Origin: Xylaria sp. FL1777
Taxonomy: Eukaryota; Ascomycota; Sordariomycetes; Xylariales; Xylariaceae
Direction: 5' to 3'
DNA: 64,000 nt
Assembly: GCA_022578965.1 (NCBI GenBank)
Contig: MU400600.1
Location: 1-64,000, forward strand
Below the pieces are notes generated by a model, which made no database searches, was not told the origin of the DNA, and saw only the letters and a list, made by a program, of their open reading frames with translations. Below, piece after piece: positions 1 through 14,646 of the stretch (positions are counted from its first letter, which is position 1; the number at the start of each line of letters is the position of its first letter). A program made the position numbers and the translations under genes.

Positions 1-1163
1 GTTTTTTTTTTTTATTAATTAGTTGTTTTTTATTTTTTATTTTAAGTACTAGCACTATAAAATATTTAGCAAATAACTAAAATTCTTTTAAAAATTCCTT
101 TGCTAAATTCTTTTAAATATATTTTTATAAAGCGTTTATTTTATTTAAACTTATATAGTATACTTAATAAAGCTTTAGTTAATATTTTTCCTTAATAAAA
201 ATATAATAATTCTATAAGCTATATTTAAAAAGTTCTTTTTTTTTTTTTTTTTAAATAGTTTATAAAATTTATAATATATTTTTAATATTTTATTTAGAAT
301 TTTTTTTGCAATTTTTCTGATTTTTTTGCTTTGTTTTTTACTTTTTTAATTAATAGTTTTTGCTTTTTATTAAATTAAAAAGTTACTAGTTTTTAGCTAT
401 AATATTTCTAAAATAATATTATAATTAAATATATTAGTAATATTTAATATAATTTATTTTTTATGTTTTTATATAAATATATTAAAAAGTTTAGTTTTTT
501 TAAATATATAACAATTATTATAGTTAAAAGTATTTTTATTAAATCTTTTAATTTTTTAAGATTTTTGCTTATATTTCTAAAAAATTTTATTTTGTTTTAT
601 TACTTTAAGTAAAATTATATTAGCTTATGCTTTTAAGTTAATTAAAATATTATATTTTTTTTTTAATATATAAGTTTAACTTTAAATTAGTTTTATTAGT
701 TATTGCATTAAACTTTATATAAGGCCTTAGTTTTTTTAGTTATTTGCTGCCTTTTTAGCAAATGCTTATTTTGTTTTTTGATTTTTTTTTATAAAATGTT
801 TAAATGTTTATTTTTTTTAGTACTTTAAATGTTAATATAATTTATTTTGTTTTTGTTTTTAGTTAAGCTTTAAATTGCAGTTTTTAAGCTTTTTTGCTTT
901 TAGCAACTATTTTTTTAATATAATTATGCTTTAATTAGCTAGTAATATTTATAGCAGTTATTTTTACATTTTTTTAAAATAGTATTATAAGTATAATTAA
1001 AATTTTTTTTAAATGTTATAAATCTTTATAAATTTTTATAGTAAACTATAGTTATAACTAATTACTTTAATTTATAAAAGTTTTATATTTTTATTTTTAT
1101 AATTTGTTTAAAAAACTAATTATTTTTTAATTTATTAAGTAAATATTAGTAGTAATAATATAC
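1..1163 (-). mobile_element. Left part of RIP-degraded LTR retrotransposon copy B (inverted, interrupted)
   Basis: This stretch reads as the reverse complement of about 3905-5060 inside copy A, with differences mainly of the C/T and G/A type. It is therefore internal sequence of the same retrotransposon family in the opposite orientation. It is interrupted at 1163 by copy A and resumes at 8896. The rest of copy B lies beyond the left edge of the window. No open reading frame survives, and the stretch is almost entirely A and T. Confidence 0.85.
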
Positions 1164-1681
1164 TGTTATAAAATAAGCTAACTAGGCCGACTAAAAAGCC
1201 AGGTATAAAAAAAACATGTGTAAAAAGAGTTTTATTCGTTAAAAAAATATGTATTTAAACTACTATAAAAGTTTAATACATAAACTTAACAAACTTAAGC
1301 GTTAAGTTTATTAAGCTTTAAACTTAATAAACTTAAGCGTTAAATTTATTAAGCTTTAAACTTAAAACAATATAGCATTAAATTTATTAAAAAAAGCAAC
1401 GTTTATAAATTATTACTACTGTTTTTTTTGTTTATATAATTATGCATGTTTTATATTTAGTTATTTATTTAGTTTTTAGCTCTTTAGCTATTAATTTTTT
1501 TATAACTGCTAAGCATTAATATATTTATTATTTTTAATTCTTTAAGACTTTTATTAATATATAGTAATAAAAATACTTTAAAAACTTTTTTAACGAACTA
1601 CTGTTAAAAATTTTATTATTACTTATAAATTAAGACTTTAAAAGCAAACCTATTATATTAATATATAATAAGTTTATTATA
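1164..1681 (+). repeat. 5' LTR of copy A
   Basis: This 518-bp long terminal repeat starts TGTTATAAAATAAG and ends GTTTATTATA. It retains a few unmutated G/C positions, for example CTAGGCCG near 1191. It contains an internal direct duplication of about 40 bp, around 1280-1370, of a unit containing AACTTAAGCGTTAA. It matches 8378-8895 directly and 11,121-11,637 in inverted orientation. Confidence 0.92.
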
Positions 1682-4600
1682 CTTTAATAGCTTTTTAATT
1701 TATAAAACTTAATATATAAAAACAAATATTAATATAAAAAATTAAATAATAAATAATTTATAAAATAAACTTTTAAAAATATACTAAAAAAATATTTAAA
1801 AAATAAAAATGCTAAATAATATTATGTAAGTAAACTTTACTTAATAACTAATAAACTAGATTTAAGTTATACTACTAAAAATAAAAAGTTAAAAATTAAG
1901 TTAAAAAATCTTAAAAACTTTTAAAATTAATAATGTACTAAAATAATAAACTTTAATACTTTTACTAGTTATTTTTATTAAAAAAAAAGCAATAGTAAAA
2001 AAAAAAAAGTTAAGCAATAGTAATAAAAAAAAACTAATATTAATGCTAGCGCTACAAAGCAAACTAGTTATTTTAATTTAAAAAGTAGCTTAAATATTAA
2101 GCGTTATAACTTTTAAACTAGCATAAATATTAACTATAATAATTAAAGCAGTAATAATAATTATTATTATAACAATAAATTAAAGCTTTAAACAAATAAT
2201 TATACTATAACTAATATTAATACTACTATTAATAAACTTAATGTTTATTTTTATTATTATTATACTTAAAATAATAATTTAAAATAAAAAACTTAACTTT
2301 TTATTATTACTACTGTTTTTATTATTAAAATTATTTATAATATTAAAAATGCTAAATATTAAAAGTTTTAAACTTATTGTTTTAAAGCTTTATAATAAAT
2401 TTATAAATATAAAAGCTTTTTTAATTTATGCTAAACTTTATTTAAAATAGCATTTTATTACTATTATAAAAAAAAATCAAAAAATAATAATTACTTTATA
2501 ATTTCTGTTAAAAAAAGTACTAAAATAGTTTTAATTTATTTTAAAAGATTTTTTAAAAGCTAATAAGTTAATTAACTTTAAGCTAAAAACAAAAAAAATT
2601 TTTAAAAATTATGTTAAGTTTAAAAATTAAATAAAAGCATTATTTAAAAACATTTAAAAAGCAAAACACGCAAAAAAAGCATTTTATTGCTTAAAACAAA
2701 TAAAAGCAGCAATAAATTATGCTATAAAATTTAAACGATTAATAGCAATTTTAAAATTACTTAAGCTTATATTGTTTTATTTATTTTATAGTAAACTTAA
2801 AACTTAAGTTTAAAACAAATTATATAAAATAAATAAACTAATAAAAATTAATATATATATTAATATAGCTATTATAATTAATTAATGATTATTTAACTAG
2901 TATTTTAAAACTAAAAGAACTAAAAAAAACAAAAAAAAAAATACTTAAAAAAGTATTAAACAAAAATTTAAACAAATTAATAAAGTTTAAAAATAACAAC
3001 TTTAAAACATATTAAAAATTAAATGTTATAACTACAAAAAGAAAAATCATTTTTAAAAATAATGCTAATTTAAAAAAAAAAACAAAAAAAAAAGCTATAA
3101 AAAGAAAAAAATTTTCTAGCTTAAAAAAAAAGTACAAATTATAAAAGTTTAAAACAATAAAAAATAATAAAGCAATTTAAAAAATATGTTTTTAAAGCAA
3201 AAATATAAAATTGCTATTTTAAGTTAAAACAAAAGTGCTATATTAAATAAATTTAAATGCTTTATTTATATAAGTTAAAATAAACAAGCATATAAATATT
3301 ATTTAAAAGCTTTATAGTTATTAAAACAAATTATAAAAAAATATATTTGTTATATAAATAATTAAAGTTATTTAATATATAACTTAAAAAAATAGTTTAA
3401 CTAAAAATAATAAACAACAAAAAGTAATAAGTTAATATAATTAGTAAACTTATAAAACTATAAAAATTTTAAACTATTAAAGCTTAAAATATAGCTTAAA
3501 AAAAATTATGTTTAAAAAAATAAAACTATAATTATAAATAATATAATTATTAAACTAATTATAAACTATTAAAATATTTAATTACTAAATAAACTTAAAA
3601 AAACAAAACTTATAAAATTTTAAAACAAAAATAAATAAAATTAAAAGCTATAAAAAATATTATAAAAAAAAAACTAATAAAAATAAACGAAATATTTTTA
3701 TAGTTTAAACTGCTTTAAATATAATAAAACAAAAAAACATTAATAGTTAGCATAAAAACTAATATGTTTTAAAAACTAAAACTAATAATTTAATTAATTA
3801 TTAAAAGTTATTATTATAATAAAACTATAATAAAAAACAATAATAATATTTTATGCTTAAAAAATCTAAAACATAATAAAATATTATAAAATTGCTATAT
3901 AATATATTATTATTACTAATATTTATTTAATAAACTAAAAAATAATTAGTTTTTTAAATAAATTATAAAAACAAAAATATAAAACTTTTATAAATTAAAA
4001 TAATTAGTTATAACTATAGTTTATTACAAAAATTTACAAAAATTTATAACATTTAAAAAAAATTTTAATTATATTTATAATATTATTTTAAAAAAATGTA
4101 AAAATAACTGCTATAAATATTACTAACTAATTAAAGCATAATTATACTAAAAAATAATTATTAAAAATAAAAAAGCTTAAAAATTATAATTTAAAGTTTA
4201 ATTAAAAGCAAAAACAAAATAAAATATAATAATATTTAAAATACTAAAAAAAATAAGCATTTAAATATTTTATAAAAAAAAATTAAAAAACAAAATAAAT
4301 ACTTGCTAAAAAAGCAATAAATAGCTAAAAAAACTAAAGCTTTATATAAAGTTTAATGCAATAACTAGCAAAACTAATTTAAAATTAAACTTATATATTA
4401 AAAAAAAAATATAACATTTTAATTAATTTAAAAGTATAAGTTAATATAATTTTACTTAAAGTAATAAAACAAAATAAAATTTTTTAAAAATATAAGTAAA
4501 AATCTTAAAAAATTAAAAAATTTAATAAAAGCATTTTTAGTTATAATAATAGTTACATATTTAAAAAAACTAAACTTTTTAATATATTTATATAAAAATA

Positions 4601-7600
4601 CAAAAAGCAAATTATATTAAATATTGCTAATATATTTAATTATAATATTATTTTAAGAATATTATAGCTAAAAACTAGTAACTTTTTAATTTAATAAAAA
4701 GCAAAAACTATTAATTAAAAAAATAAAAAATAAAGCAAAAAAATCAGAAAAATCGCAAAAAAAATTCTAAACAAAATACTAAAAGTATATTATAAATTTT
4801 ATAAACTATTTAAAGAAAAAAAAAAAAAGAACTTTTTAAATATAGCTTATAAAACTATTACATTTTTATTAAAAAAAAATATTAACTAAAGCTTTATTAA
4901 ATATATTATATAAGCTTAAATAAAATAAACGCTTTATAAAAATACATTTAAAAAAACTTAGCAAAAGGATTTTTAAAAGAATTTTAATTATTTATTAAAT
5001 ATTTTATAGTATTAATACTTAAAATAAAAAATAAAAAGCAACTAATTAATAAAAAAAAAAAACTAATATAACAAATAATAATTAATTATTAACTATTAAA
5101 TATAATTATTATTATAAATAAATACTTTTTTATTTTATTAGTAATTATAAAAAAAAACATTAGTTAAGCAAAATAGTTTATAATAATTAATATTTTAAAT
5201 AAATATTATACTATTAAAATAACTAAAAAAAAAAAATAAAAAACTGTTATATAAATAATATATAAATTATATAAATATATAGTTATGCTATAAAAACTAT
5301 AAAACATATTAGCTAGCTTTTAATATATAATAATAATAATTTTATAGAAGTTTTGAAACAAATTTATGTTTATTTACTTAAATAATATTTTAATTTACTT
5401 TAAAATACTAAAAAAACATAAAAAACACATAACTTAAGTATTAAAAACATTTAAATAAGCAAAATTATAACTTAATACAAAAAAATATATATAGCATATA
5501 TAAAAAATTAACTTTTTAAAATTTATAATTACTTTAAAACAAATATAAATTTAACAGTTAAAAATTAACATAATATAAAACTAAAAAATATTTAATTTAG
5601 TTATTATTATAAATATATAACAAGCATTAAAATTTTTAAACTATATTTAAATATTAATTTAAAACTTTAAGAAAATAGCATTTTACTTTATAAAATATAT
5701 AAAAAAAAAATATAAAAAAAAATCTTTTTTAATTTTAAAAAAAGTTTAAAAAGCTTTTAAAAAACTAAAACTAAAAATTATTTTTAACTTTATAGTTAAA
5801 CTACTTAATTTATAAAAAAAAAAAAAGCTAAAAATAAATGCTTTAAATAATATAATTATAAAAGTTTTAAAATAATTAAAAAATAACAAAAAATAATACT
5901 TAATAGCTTATTACTTTAAAGCATTATAAAATATAGCATTATAATATTTTATATATAACAAAAAACTGCTTGTAATTATTATAGCACTTAAAAAATAAAA
6001 ATTATTCTTTATAAAAACTACAAAGCTAATTAAAATTTATTTAAATTATTAAAATTTAACAAAATTTATAACTATGCAAAAAATTATTAAACAATATAAA
6101 AATTAAATAGTTTTTCTTTTTAAATTTAACTTTAAAATATGCTACATTAAAAGAAAAAAAAACATTTAAATAAATATACTTAACTAATAAAGTTAAAAAG
6201 AATTTAAAATTCTAAAAAAAAACATTTAAGTATTATATTTTTAAAAAAATAAAAGCTTAAAAATTAAAGTTATACTTAAAAACTTTATAAATATATAGCT
6301 ATAATAAGCTTATAACTTAAAAAAGTTAGTATAGCTATAAAAATACAAAAAATTAAAAAATAACAAGCTAATATATAAACGTAAAGTTTATTTACTAAAA
6401 TCTTTATAAAATAAGTTTATTAAAAAATTTTACGAACATTTATTATATAAACACTAAAAAGCAACAAAAATAATTAAATAACTATAAAAAAAATACGATT
6501 TTTTAAAACTATAAAATATAATTAAATTTATTATAAAAAAGTGCAATATTTATAATAAAACTAAAACAGTTTAACATAAGCTTTATAAACTACTATAATT
6601 TATATAAATACTTAAATAAACATAGCATATTATTACTTAAGATTTTATTATAGCACTACTTTTATTAATTAATTTAGTTATAAAAGTATAATATAATAAA
6701 ATATAAGTTATTATTAATAAATTTACTAAGTATACTTATTTTTTATTGTTTAAAGAAAATATAATAGTTAAATAACTTATATATGCTTTTATATATTAAT
6801 ATTTAAATAAATATAAGCTATTAAAAAAGATTATTTTAAACTAAAATAAATTGTTTACTTTTAAGTTTAAAACTAATTTTTTTAAACTTATTAATATTAA
6901 ACTAAAATTTTTAATTGCTTATTACTTATAAACAAATAAACAAACAAAAAAACTAAACTAAATACTAAAATAATATTTATAAAGTTATATTAATTATTAA
7001 TAAAATAATTAAATAAAACTATTATTAATAGTATAAATTTTATATAATATATTAATAAACAAAAATATAAACATATTTTTATATAAAGTTGTTTATAAAT
7101 AGCAAGCAACTATTAAAAAACAAAAAAAAACATTAATAAAAATATTTGCTATTTTAACTATAGCACTTTAAGTAAAAATTATTGCAACAAAAATTAAAAC
7201 GCTATAAGCTAAACTATAACTACGTTTTTAGTTTTTATAACAATAGATATTAATATACTATAACAAAAAATAAACTAAAAAACTAACCTTTAAAAAAAAA
7301 ATAAAGTTTATTTACTACAACAAAAATAAAATGTAAATATTAATATTTTTTAAATTAAAATAAAACAATTAAGCAATAAATTAAAATTTAAAAAACTTAG
7401 CTTTTTTAAGATTAAAAAAGTTATTTTATTTATTAATTATAAATTATTATTACTAAAAAACATATAAATTTACCTTATTTTTTATATTTTTTTACTAAAA
7501 CTAGTATTTATTAAAACATTTATTAAAATATAACTAAAAATAAAAACAAATTAAAACATTTATAAAGTTAAAAATATATTAAATTTTTGTTAAAATAATA

Positions 7601-8377
7601 ATAACGTTAAGTATTTTATTAAATAAAAAAAATACTTATATGCTAATAATACTTAAAAACTTAAAAAACACTTAAAAACTGCTGAAATAATTATAAACTA
7701 GTTTTATTATTAATACTTTAATTAGCTAAAGCTAAAAAAAAAAAATTAACTTTAAACAAAGCATTTAATACGTTTTAATTAAGCTTTAAAAAAACAACTA
7801 GCAATAGCTATACTATTTTAATACGCTATTTTTATTTTTTAGCTATATAGCGCTTTTTTGTTTTAACTTATTTAAGCTTTTTTAAACTATTTAAACTATA
7901 AGTTATAATAACAGCTATTTTTTTTTACTATAGTTTTTTTTATTGCTTAAAACAGCAGATTTTTATACTTATTTTTTTATGCTTTTTTATTAGCAAGTTT
8001 AATTTATTTTTTAGCTTTTTGTGCTAAAAAGTAAGCTGCTATATTTGCTTTAAAAATAAACTTTTAGCGTTGCAATTTGCTTGTTTAGCTGCAATACATT
8101 TAATATATTAATTAAAGTTAAATTTTAACATTAAACATTTTATGCTATAATAATTGCAGCAAAAGCATAAAGCTATTTTAATTAATTTTAGTTTAATAAA
8201 AAAAAGCAAAGCAAAGTTTTATTAAGCCTTTTGTTTAAAACGCAACAAGCAAAGTTTTTTAAAAACCTTATTAAACATAATAAGCACAAAAAACAAAAAA
8301 CAAGAAATAAAAAAAAAAAACTTACAAAAAAAGAAATATAAAATTATTAAAACAACAATTACAGAAAAAAAAAATAA

Positions 8378-8895
8378 TATTATAAAATAAGCTAATTAAG
8401 CTAGTTAAAAAGCTAAGTATAAAAAAAACATGCATAAAAAAAGTTCCATTTATTAAAAAAATATATATTTAAACTACTATAAGGGTTTAATGCATAAACT
8501 TAATAAACTTAAGCATTAAATCTATTAAACTTTAAACTTAATAAACTTAAGCGTTAAATTTATTAAGCTTTAAACTTAACACAATATAGCATTAAGTTTA
8601 TTAAAAAAAGCAACATTTATAAATTATTACTACTATTTCTTTTGTTTATATAATTATGCACTTTTTATATTTAGTTATTTACTTAGTTTTTAGCTTTTTA
8701 ACTATTAATTTTTTTATAACTACTAAGCATTAATATATTTATTACTTTTAATCCTTTAAGACCTTTATTAATATATAGTAGTAAAAATACCCTAAAAACC
8801 TTTTTAATAAACTACTATTAAGAATTTTATTATTACTTGCAAATTAAGACCTTAAAAGCAAACCTGTTATATTAATATATAATAGGTTTATTATA
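8378..8895 (+). repeat. 3' LTR of copy A
   Basis: This is the second 518-bp LTR of copy A. Differences from the 5' LTR are nearly all transitions. It ends at GTTTATTATA, immediately before the TATAC target duplication (8896-8900). The sequence after it continues copy B. Confidence 0.92.
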
Positions 8896-11637
8896 TATAC
8901 TACATAATAATTTTATAATACTTTATTATGTTTTAGATTTTTTAAGCATAAAATATTATTATTGTTTTTTATTATAGTTTTATTATAGTAATAACTTTTA
9001 GCAATTAGTTAAATTGCTAGTTTTAGTTTTTAAAACATATTAATTTTTATGTTAACTATTAATACTTTTTTATTTTATTATATTTAAAGCAGTTTAAGCT
9101 ATAAAAATATTTTGTTTATTTTTATTAGTTTTTTTTTTGTAGTATTTTTTATAGCTTTTAATTTTATTTGTTTTTGTTTTAAAGTTTTATAAGTTTTATT
9201 TTTTTAAGTTTATTTAGCAATTAAATATTTTAATAGTTTATAATTAGTTTAATAACTATATTATTTATAATTATAGTTTTATTTTTTTAAATATAACTTT
9301 TTTTTAAGCTATATTTTAAGCTTTAGTAGTTTAAAGTTTTTATAGTTTTATAAGTTTACTAACTATATTAATTTATTACTTTTTATTATTTGCTACTTTT
9401 AGTTAAATTATTTTTTTAAGTTATATACTAAATAACTTTAATTGTTTATATAATAAATATATTTTTTTATAATTTGTTTTAATAACTATAAAACTTTTAA
9501 ATAATATTTATATGCTTATTTATTTTAATTTATATAAATAAAGCATTTAAATTTGTTTAATATAATACTTTTGTTTTAATTTAAAATAGCAATTTTATAT
9601 TTTTACTTTAAAAACGTATTTTTTAAATTGCTTTATTGTTTTTTGTTATTTTAAACTTTTATAACTTATATTTTTTTTTTAAGTTAAAAAATCTTTTTTT
9701 TTTATAGTTTTTTTTTTTATTTCTTTTTTTAAATTAGCATTATTTTTAAAAGTGTTCTTTTTTTTTATAGTTATAATATTTAACTTTAAATATATCTTAA
9801 AGTTATTATTTTTAGATTTTACTAATTTACTTAAATCTTTATTTAATATTTTTTTAAGTATTTTTTTTTTTGTTTTTTTTAGTTTTTTTAGTTTTAAAAT
9901 ATTAATTAAATAATTATTAATTAATTATAATAGCTATATTAATATATGTATTAATTTTTATTAGTTTATTTATTTTATATAGTTTATTTTAAACTTAAAT
10001 TTTAAATTTATTATAAAATAAATAAAATAATATAAGCTTAAGTAATTTTAAGATTATTATTAATTGTTTAAATTTTATAGTATAATTTATTGCTGCTTTT
10101 ATTTATTTTAAGCAATAAAGTGCTTTTTTTATGTGTTTTGCTTTTTAAATATCTTTAAATAATGCTTTTATTTAATTTTTAAACTTAACGTAGGTTTTAA
10201 AAAAATTTTTTGTTTTTAGTTTAAAGTTAATTAACTTGTTAGTTTTTAGAAAATTTTTTAAAATAAATTAAAACTATTTTAATATTTTTTTTAATAAAAA
10301 TTATAAAATAGTTATTATTTTTTAATTTTTTTTTATAATAATAATAAAGTATTATTTTAAATAAAATTTAGCATAAATTAAAAAAGCTTTTATATTTATA
10401 AATTTAATATAAAGCTTTAAAGCAATAAGTTTAAAATTTTTAATGTTTAGCATTTTTAATATTATAAATAATTTTAATAGTAAAAATAATAATAATAATA
10501 AAAAGTTAAGTTTTTTATTTTAAATTATTACTTTAAATATAATAATAATAAAAGTAAACGTTAAGTTTATTAATAATAATATTAATATTAATTATAGTAT
10601 AATTATTTATTTAAACCTTTAATTTATTATTATAATAGTAGTTATTATTGCTGCTTTAATTATTATAACTAGTATTTATGCTAGTTTAAAAGTTATAACA
10701 TTTAGTATTTAAGCTATTTTTTAAGTTAAAACAACTAGTTTGCTTTATAACATTAGTATTAATATTAGTTCTTTTTTATTGCTATTGTTTAACTTTTCTT
10801 TTTTTATTACTGCTTTTTTTTTAATAAAAATAACTAATAAAAATACTAAAGTTTGTTATTTTAGTACATTATTAGTTTTAAAAGTTTTTAAAATCTTTAA
10901 ACTTAATTTTTAACTTTTTGTTTTTAATAATATAACTTAAATTTAGTTTATTAATTATTAAGTAAAGTTTATTTATATAATGCTATTTAGCATTTTTATT
11001 TTTTGAATATTTTTTTAATATATTTTTAAAAGTTTATTTTATAAATTGTTTATTATTTAACTTTTTATACTAATATTTGTTTTTATATATTAAGTTTTAT
11101 TAATTAAAAAACTATTAAAATATAATAAACTTGTTATATATTAATATAACAAGTTTGCTTTTAAAGTTTTAATTTATAAATAATAATAAAATCTTTAATA
11201 ATAGTTTATTAGGAAAGTTTTCGGAGTATTTTTATTATTATGCATTAATAAAGGTTTTAAAAGATTAAAAGTAATAAATATATTAATACTTAATAGTTAT
11301 AAAAAATTAATAGCCAAAAAGCTAAAAACTAAATAAATAATTAAATATAAAAAGTATATAATTATATAAACAAAAGAAATAATAGTAGTAATTTATAAAT
11401 GTTGCTTTTTTTAATAAACTTAACGTTATATTGTTTTAAGTTTAAAGCTTAATAAATTTAATGCTTAAATTTATTAAGTTTAAGGCTTAATAAACTTAAT
11501 GCTTAAGTTTATTAAGTTTATGCATTAAACTCTTATAATAGTTTAAATATATATTTTTTTAATAAATAGGACTCCTTTTATGTATGTTTTTTTTATACCT
11601 GGCTTTTTAACCGGCCTAGTTAGCTTATTTCGTAATA
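8896..11637 (-). mobile_element. Right part of LTR retrotransposon copy B, with its 5' LTR
   Basis: This reads as the reverse complement of about 1164-3904 of copy A and is the continuation of the piece at 1-1163. Copy B is therefore an older insertion split by copy A. Its 5' LTR (on the minus strand) is 11,121-11,637. The LTR start corresponds to TATTACG on the minus strand, next to flanking GTGTT (11,638-11,642), a candidate target duplication whose partner lies outside the window. It is RIP-degraded throughout. Confidence 0.88.
11121..11637 (-). repeat. 5' LTR of inverted copy B
   Basis: This is the reverse complement of the 518-bp LTRs of copy A and is 517 bp long. It keeps some G/C that the copy-A LTRs have lost, for example CCGGCCTAG near 11,611-11,619 and ACTCC near 11,570. 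It is therefore the least mutated LTR of the family seen here. Confidence 0.9.
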
Positions 11638-11642
11638 GTGTT

Positions 11643-13866
11643 TTAATAATAACAAGGTTTTTTATAGCTATTAAAGTATTTTAATAATATAAAAAAAAGT
11701 GCTGTTTGCTAAAACTAAAGCAAAATATAAACAAGCATAAGCTAAGCTTTATTAAAAGTTTAATAACTAGCGCTTAATATTATAATATTTTTACAAAACA
11801 TAAATGCTTTTAAGATTTTAATAAATATATTGCTATATTTACTAATACTATAACTTTAGTATTTAAATTATTTCTAAAATAAAAGCAAGCAATAATAATA
11901 TAAAAAGTTATTTTTTAAATAATATAAGTAATTTATATTATTTTATAAAAGCAATATAAAAAATAATAGCTAATTAAAAGCATAACTTTATTTAAGCTTA
12001 TGCTTAAAATAAAGTTTTATTATAGCATATTTATTTATTAGCTATAAAAGATTATTTAAGCGAGCTTTAAACAGTTATATTATTAAAAGGCTTAATATTA
12101 CTTAATAAGCAATATAGTATTGCTTAAATATTTATGTTAAGCAAGCAAAACTTATTTTTAATTAATATAAAATATTATATAAATAACTATATAGTTTTTA
12201 TTAAGCTTAGAATTTTTTATTATTATAAAGTTTACTTAAAACTAAGCTTTTTTATTTTGTTTATTAAGCTAAATGTTTATTTTTATTAGTAATTATGCAA
12301 GTTTTTAGCTAAAAATTTATATTAATATATTTATAACTTAAAAGTTGCTAATTTACTTTATAATTAGCTAAAAAATATAACGCAAAACATATTACTATAT
12401 TTTGTAATTAAAACTAACGTATTTATAGCAAGCTAGCTTATAAAGCAAAAGCAAAGTTAGCTATAAAAAAGTTAAAATAAATTGTTTTTAGCTAAAGTAA
12501 AGCAAACTTTTGCGCAAAATAGCAATATTAAAACAAGTAAAAGCGCTTTGTTTTTTTAACGCTAAACGCATAGTTAACTTATTATATTAAATACTAAAAA
12601 GTTAATAAGTAATAAGTTTAAAAAACAATAGTTATAGCTTAATATTTAAAAGCAAAAAAGTTAATAAAAATTAAAGTAACTATAAATATTGTAGCAATAT
12701 ATTTACTTTATATTTAATTTTTTAATATATGCTTAAATTAATTATGCTATTTAAAGGTTTTACTGTTTAATAAAGTTTTATTTTAAATGCTATATAATGC
12801 ACTAAAAAAGTAAAAAAAAGTAATCTTTATATAAAATAAAAATATGTTAACTTAATTAGCTAAAAAAGTAAATATAGTAAAGTAAATAAAGCTAGAAGTT
12901 ACTTTTAATAAGCTTTAATTCTAGCTAATAAAATCGCTAAAAAAAGTTATGCTTATATAAGGTTATGCTTATATAGCAATTTTTTATGCTTATATAACAA
13001 TTGCTAAATATAATATAACAAACAGCTAACTTATTAATAAAACTAATTTAAAATAAATATAAATTAACTTATAAGCTTGTATAAAATATAGCTATTTATA
13101 TAGCTTATATAAGCTATTATTTTTAAATTTTTAAATTTGTAAACTATATTTAAAAGCAAGCTATTTTTTAGCTAAAATGCCTTTTTAAAACGCTTAAAAC
13201 AAAGCTAATATATTAACAAACTACTTAAAACTATTGCTTTTTTAATAATTTTATACTTTTTGTTTTTAGCTTTAATAATTTATTTATAAAGTTTATAAAC
13301 AAAAATTATTATAAAAACAAACTAACGTTTAGCTAGCATAAAAACTTTAATATTTACATTAAAATTAAACTTATTTTTTAAATTATTTATATTAAAATTA
13401 TATAAGCTAACATTAAAATCTTTATTAAAATTTATAAAGTTAAAATTATTTTTATTTTTATTTTTATTTTTTTTTTATAACTAATAAAAAGCTTAATAAT
13501 ATTTAAATTTTTATTAAAATTAAAGCTATTTTAAAAAAAAAGCAAATAGTTAAAATTTTTATTTTTATTACTAAAGTTATTAAACTTTTAGCAAAAAAGT
13601 TCGTTAAAGTTTTATTTTATAGTAAAATCGAACTTATTTTTAAATAAATTTAAGCATAAAACAAATTATAATAATTTTTTGCGTTTATATTTATAACTAT
13701 AGCTTTAATTATAACTACGTTTATATATATTACTTTTAACTATTATAAGTTTAAGCAGCATAATTATAATACAAATAATAATTAAAAAAAAAGCAAAAAA
13801 AATATAAAATAAATATAAAATTAGCAATAATAAAATAAATAGCTAAAACTAAGTGTTTAATAGCAG

Positions 13867-13905
<39 letters not shown>

Positions 13906-14615
13906 TATAGCAATAAAAATATAAGCATAAGCTTTACTATAAATATAATATAAAATAAACATAACTTAATACATAAACATAAGCATAAATATATAAATAC
14001 TTTAACTATTATATTATATAAGCATTTTATTTAATATATTATATTTATGCTTAATTGTTTTATATTACTTTATTTTACTATTTATACTTAAAATTAATTA
14101 TTTTAATTAATTTTACTTATATATAAATTAAAAACAACTTAATTAAAAAAAAAAAAGTAATTATTATAACTAAGCTATTTAAGTACTTTAGCACATGTTA
14201 TATATTATATATATATATAAAATATCTTTTTTATACTTATTTTATAAAAGTTTTCTTTTTTTTTTAAGCTTTAGTTTTATTAAATACTTATTATAAAACT
14301 AAAGATATATTAACTATTATATTTAACTTTTAATGCTTTATATTTTTTATAACATAAAGTTATTAATATTGCTTTATTAAAGCAGCAGTAATAATAATAG
14401 CAGTAATAATAATAATAGTAATATTAGTATTAATAGTAGCTTTAGTAGCAATAGTATTAATAGTAGCACTTTTAGCAAAAAAAGCAAAAAGCTTTTTATT
14501 TTTAAAAAACAAAAAAAAAAGCTGTTTAATTATATTAATATAAGCTTATATATAGCTAAAACTTATTAACTAAGCTTATTTATATAATAAAAGTAAAAAA
14601 AAACAAAAAAAGCTA

Positions 14616-14646
<31 letters not shown>

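Larger units (their letters stand above)
1164..8895 (+). mobile_element. Complete RIP-degraded LTR retrotransposon copy A (probably Gypsy/Metaviridae type)
   Basis: The element is 7,732 bp long. Two direct LTRs of the same length (518 bp; 1164-1681 and 8378-8895) are flanked by the 5-bp target duplication TATAC at 1159-1163 and 8896-8900. The 5' LTR begins TGTTA. A purine run (AG followed by ten A, 8363-8374) precedes the 3' LTR and sets the + orientation. The size and 5-bp duplication fit Ty3/Gypsy, but no protein motif survives to prove it. The interior (1682-8377) is nearly pure A/T with stops in all frames, as expected after heavy RIP. The element is inserted into copy B of its own family. 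Confidence 0.9.

Noticed and set aside
1280..1370. CRISPR-like spaced repeats of AACTTAAGCGTTAA
   Set aside because: Only two or three units, inside an LTR of a eukaryotic retrotransposon, and repeated in every LTR copy.
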